NCBI RefSeq assembly: GCF_000720475.1
Contig: NZ_JOAP01000031.1
Location: 23,269-87,268, forward strand
Length of the DNA: 64,000 bases
Direction: 5' to 3'
DNA from: Streptomyces aureocirculatus
GTDB taxonomy: Bacteria > Actinomycetota > Actinomycetes > Streptomycetales > Streptomycetaceae
The notes below the pieces were generated by a model, which was given only the letters and a program-made list of their open reading frames with translations, did no database searches and had not been told where the DNA came from. How positions within the stretch are numbered: position 1 is the stretch's first letter; the number at the start of each line of letters is the position of its first letter. Shown here one piece after another: positions 62,064 through 64,000 of this stretch. The position numbers were made by a program, and so were the translations under genes.

Positions 62064-62549
62064 TCACCCCTCCGCCGAACCCGCGAGAGCGGCCACGCTC
62101 TCCTCGCGCGGCAGTTGGAGCGCCGTGGGCTCGCCGGGCTTCGGGGGGAGGGAGGCGAGCGGGATGTGCTCGGGGGTCCTGGCCCGGCACGAGAACCAGA
62201 TGATCTTGCCGTCGGTCGCCGGGCAACTCCCCCAGCCGTCGCTCAGCGCGGCGATCTGCGCCAGACAGCCCTGCGGCCCGTAGTGGGGTTGTGGCAGGTC
62301 GCGGTCGTTGTCGGACACACCCGTGATGAGGTGCTGTCCGTTCCACCACATCTCGATGGTCGTCTTCTTGTCCGTGCCGTGCTCCTCGATGGCCCGGAGC
62401 AGCACCCGGGTGCAGTGGCTGACGGGCTCGACGAGGATCTCCAGACCCCAGTGCCGGAGGTGGGCGGCCAGAATGCGGCCGACCTGGTCGATCTTCTCCG
62501 GGCTGATCACCACATCCACGTGGTAGTAGCGGGGGGTTGCCGACTTCAT
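62064..62549 (-). CDS. SpoIIAB-like ATPase-fold regulatory protein
   Basis: A 161-residue protein resembling the single-domain HATPase/anti-sigma kinases of Streptomyces. The first helix DQVGRILAAHLRHWGLEILV is followed by an altered N box (VEPVSHCTRVLLRAI) and a G-rich lid of reduced form (GPQGCLAQIAALSDGWGSCP). The canonical Asn and GTGLG are weak, so kinase activity is doubtful. ATG 62549 follows GAGGAG; ATG 62627 with AGGAG 6 nt upstream would add 26 residues and is equally possible. It is divergent from the DUF5133-type gene. Confidence 0.75.
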   Translation of the reverse strand: MKSATPRYYHVDVVISPEKIDQVGRILAAHLRHWGLEILVEPVSHCTRVLLRAIEEHGTDKKTTIEMWWNGQHLITGVSDNDRDLPQPHYGPQGCLAQIAALSDGWGSCPATDGKIIWFSCRARTPEHIPLASLPPKPGEPTALQLPREESVAALAGSAEG

Positions 62550-62850
62550 TGCGCTTGGCTCCTCTCGGCGAAGCTCCCGCTCCTCCTCGGCCGTGCGGAC
62601 CGAGCCCCGAACACGAAGCGTGAGCATTGATCGCTCCTGAGTCAGTACCAGCGTGGGAGCACTACTCCATTCGCGCAACAGGAGCACACCGGAGTGGTAG
62701 TTGAATGCCCAACAAGACGCTGCGTGGTCGACCGTGCACCATGAGTCGGGAAGCCCGGCGGCGCGAGCCGACGGCCCCTCAAGGTGCGGAACCGGTTTCG
62801 CCAGGCCAGTCGCCCCGGCCGCGCCCCAGGCACACAAGAAGGTGACGAGT

Positions 62851-63093
62851 GTGGTGCTGCTGCCTGCAAAAGCCGAGGTCGCGCGGCATCTCAAGCTCTA
62901 TCGGTCGTGGGAGAGGCTGTTGATCGCCCACCCCTGCGACCGCGCCGTACGGACGCAGTTCGAGAACACCGCGTACACCCTGTGCGTGTTGATGGGCGAG
63001 TGCACGGCCCGCGTCGCCGCCGACGCGGCCGAGGAGTACCTGCGCCCGCGCGCATCGCGCCGGCCACGGCCCGCCCCCGAGGTCCGGGGGTGA
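62851..63093 (+). CDS. Small DUF5133-like protein
   Basis: An 80-residue helical protein with the signature LLPAKAEVARHLKLYRSWER followed by TQFENTAYTLCVLMGECTAR. I recognise this as the Streptomyces family DUF5133, often encoded near alpha-glucan or regulatory genes. I chose GTG 62851, preceded by GAAGG at 8 nt. The basic Pro/Arg C-terminus is variable. Function unknown. It precedes glgE by 82 nt on the same strand. Confidence 0.78.
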   Translation: MVLLPAKAEVARHLKLYRSWERLLIAHPCDRAVRTQFENTAYTLCVLMGECTARVAADAAEEYLRPRASRRPRPAPEVRG

Positions 63094-63175
63094 TCGCCCC
63101 CGAGTTCTGAGGGTGAGGGCGAAGCGCGGCTCAAGCCGGAGCCGGACGCATCCGAGCGCTGTGGAGGAGGAACCG

Positions 63176-64000
63176 ATGGCTTCACTACCGGAGACGGGTT
63201 CCGGCATGCCACCGCCGGGGACAGGCGCCACCACGCCCCTGCCGGGAACGCGCCCGGACACCGCGCTGCCCGTTCCTCTCCTGGACGTCCACCCCGTCGT
63301 CGACGGCGGCCGTCGCCCCGCGAAGGCGGTGCCCGGCGAGACCTTCGAGGTCACGGCGACCCTCTTCGCGGAGGGGCACCAAGTGGTCGGCGCCAATGTC
63401 GTGCTGCTGGGCCCCGGCGAGCGGTGCGGGCCGTGGACACCCATGCGTGAGCTGTCCCCGGGCAGCGACCGCTGGGGCGCCGATGTCACGCCGGACGCGG
63501 AGGGCCTCTGGACGTACGCCGTGGAGGCCTGGGCGGACCCGGTGTCGGCGTGGCGTCGCGCGGCGGGGGTGAAGGTCCCGGCCGGCGTCGACGTCGGCCT
63601 GATGCTCGAAGAGGGCGCGCTGCTGTACGAGCGGGCCGCCCACGGAGTGCCCGAGGAGGCGGAGCGCCGCGTCCTGCTGGCCGCCGCGGACGCGTTGCAG
63701 GACGATCTGCGGTCTCCGGCCGCACGCCTGAGAGCCGCGCTGACGCCACAGGTGACCGCGGTGCTCGACCGCTTCCCGCTGCGTGAGCGGGTCACCCGTT
63801 CGGCCGCCTTCCCGCTGCGGGTGGACCGCAGGCGCGCGTTGTTCGGTTCCTGGTACGAGTTCTTCCCGCGTTCGGAGGGCGCCGTGGTGCGGGAGGGGGC
63901 AGCGCCGGTCTCGGGAACGTTCCGCAGCGCCGCGCGGCGGCTTCCCGCGATCGCGGAGATGGGCTTCGACGTCGTCTATCTGCCGCCCGTGCACCCCATC
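63176..64000 (+). CDS. glgE: GlgE, maltosyltransferase (5' part; runs off the right edge)
   Basis: The first 275 codons of alpha-1,4-glucan:maltose-1-phosphate maltosyltransferase. ATG 63176 has GGAGGAGGAACCG before it. The N-terminal beta domain (VPGETFEVTATLFAEG-like, AVPGETFEVTATLFAEGHQV) and the helical insert (LEEGALLYERAAHGVPEEAE) are followed by FGSWYEFFPRSEGAV and the barrel entry AIAEMGFDVVYLPPVHPI, all characteristic of GlgE. It extends alpha-glucan chains from maltose 1-phosphate. The catalytic residues lie beyond the window. The first ~30 residues are a Pro/Thr-rich extension. Confidence 0.95.
   Translation, partial: MASLPETGSGMPPPGTGATTPLPGTRPDTALPVPLLDVHPVVDGGRRPAKAVPGETFEVTATLFAEGHQVVGANVVLLGPGERCGPWTPMRELSPGSDRWGADVTPDAEGLWTYAVEAWADPVSAWRRAAGVKVPAGVDVGLMLEEGALLYERAAHGVPEEAERRVLLAAADALQDDLRSPAARLRAALTPQVTAVLDRFPLRERVTRSAAFPLRVDRRRALFGSWYEFFPRSEGAVVREGAAPVSGTFRSAARRLPAIAEMGFDVVYLPPVHPI

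Noticed and set aside
62064..62549. RsbW partner for the RsbQ/RsbP/STAS operon
   Set aside because: It is over 8 kb away, its N and G boxes are degraded, and no linkage to the operon is visible.

Overview
The window is high-GC DNA with GTG/TTG starts, dense short-overlap operons and actinomycete-specific families (DUF5709-, DUF6479- and DUF5133-like proteins, ANTAR regulators, a Ku with a Lys/Ala tail, GlgE). It is almost certainly a Streptomyces chromosome. There is no integrase, transposase, CRISPR array, rRNA or plasmid replication gene. Assignments come from reading the sequence and from family knowledge; no database search was run.

Layout. 1-4.9 kb: an edge-truncated unknown gene, then a minus-strand operon (lipoprotein serine hydrolase, OmpR-type regulator, histidine kinase) and a small membrane protein. 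5-11.2 kb: amidohydrolase, TetR regulator divergent from an NCS1-type permease, and a large catalase whose stop codon overlaps the permease stop. 11.4-12.7 kb: three small proteins. 12.9-18.4 kb: a three-gene operon with 4-nt overlaps encoding a Trypco1-like protein, a trypsin-like protease and a 1413-residue TPR-CHAT protein. This is the best candidate here for a poorly characterised conflict or proteolytic-cascade system. 18.4-25 kb: SDR, MmpS-like lipoprotein, LuxR regulator, two ANTAR proteins plus a broken third, a GNAT acetyltransferase and a YihY/BrkB membrane protein.

25.1-32.4 kb: a tightly coupled seven-gene biosynthetic cluster (four glycosyltransferases or glycosyltransferase-like proteins, an SRPBCC protein, a phytoene-desaturase-like oxidoreductase and an SDR) of unknown product. 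32.4-38.2 kb: an AraC-family relic, Ku, a PAP2-type membrane phosphatase, an MFS transporter and an isochorismatase-like protein lacking the usual Cys. 38.2-44.1 kb: a tRNA-like gene, a MOSC protein, an NTF2-like protein under a promoter flanked by two matching palindromes, a DUF5709 protein behind a nested hairpin, a ~590-bp degenerate repeat array, and a coupled nucleotidyltransferase/BON-like/metallophosphoesterase operon. 44.2-50.9 kb: ATP-grasp protein, CocE-type hydrolase, and a coupled beta-phosphoglucomutase-like HAD and GH65 phosphorylase pair. 50.9-53.4 kb: an RsbQ-RsbP-STAS signalling operon resembling the Bacillus energy-stress module. 53.5-64 kb: SGNH hydrolase, cyclophilin, two VOC proteins, CsbD, an FAD/Rieske protein, an HhH-GPD protein coupled to GlgX, an ATPase-like regulator, a DUF5133-type protein and the 5' part of glgE.

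Themes. Stress genes recur (catalase with a SigB-type promoter, RsbQ/RsbP/STAS, CsbD, Ku, ANTAR and SpoIIAB-like regulators), as do alpha-glucan and trehalose/maltose genes (glgX, glgE, GH65/beta-PGM). Gene boundaries carry many small tandem duplications, including several 9-bp arrays, and three loci are relics with frameshifts or deletions.
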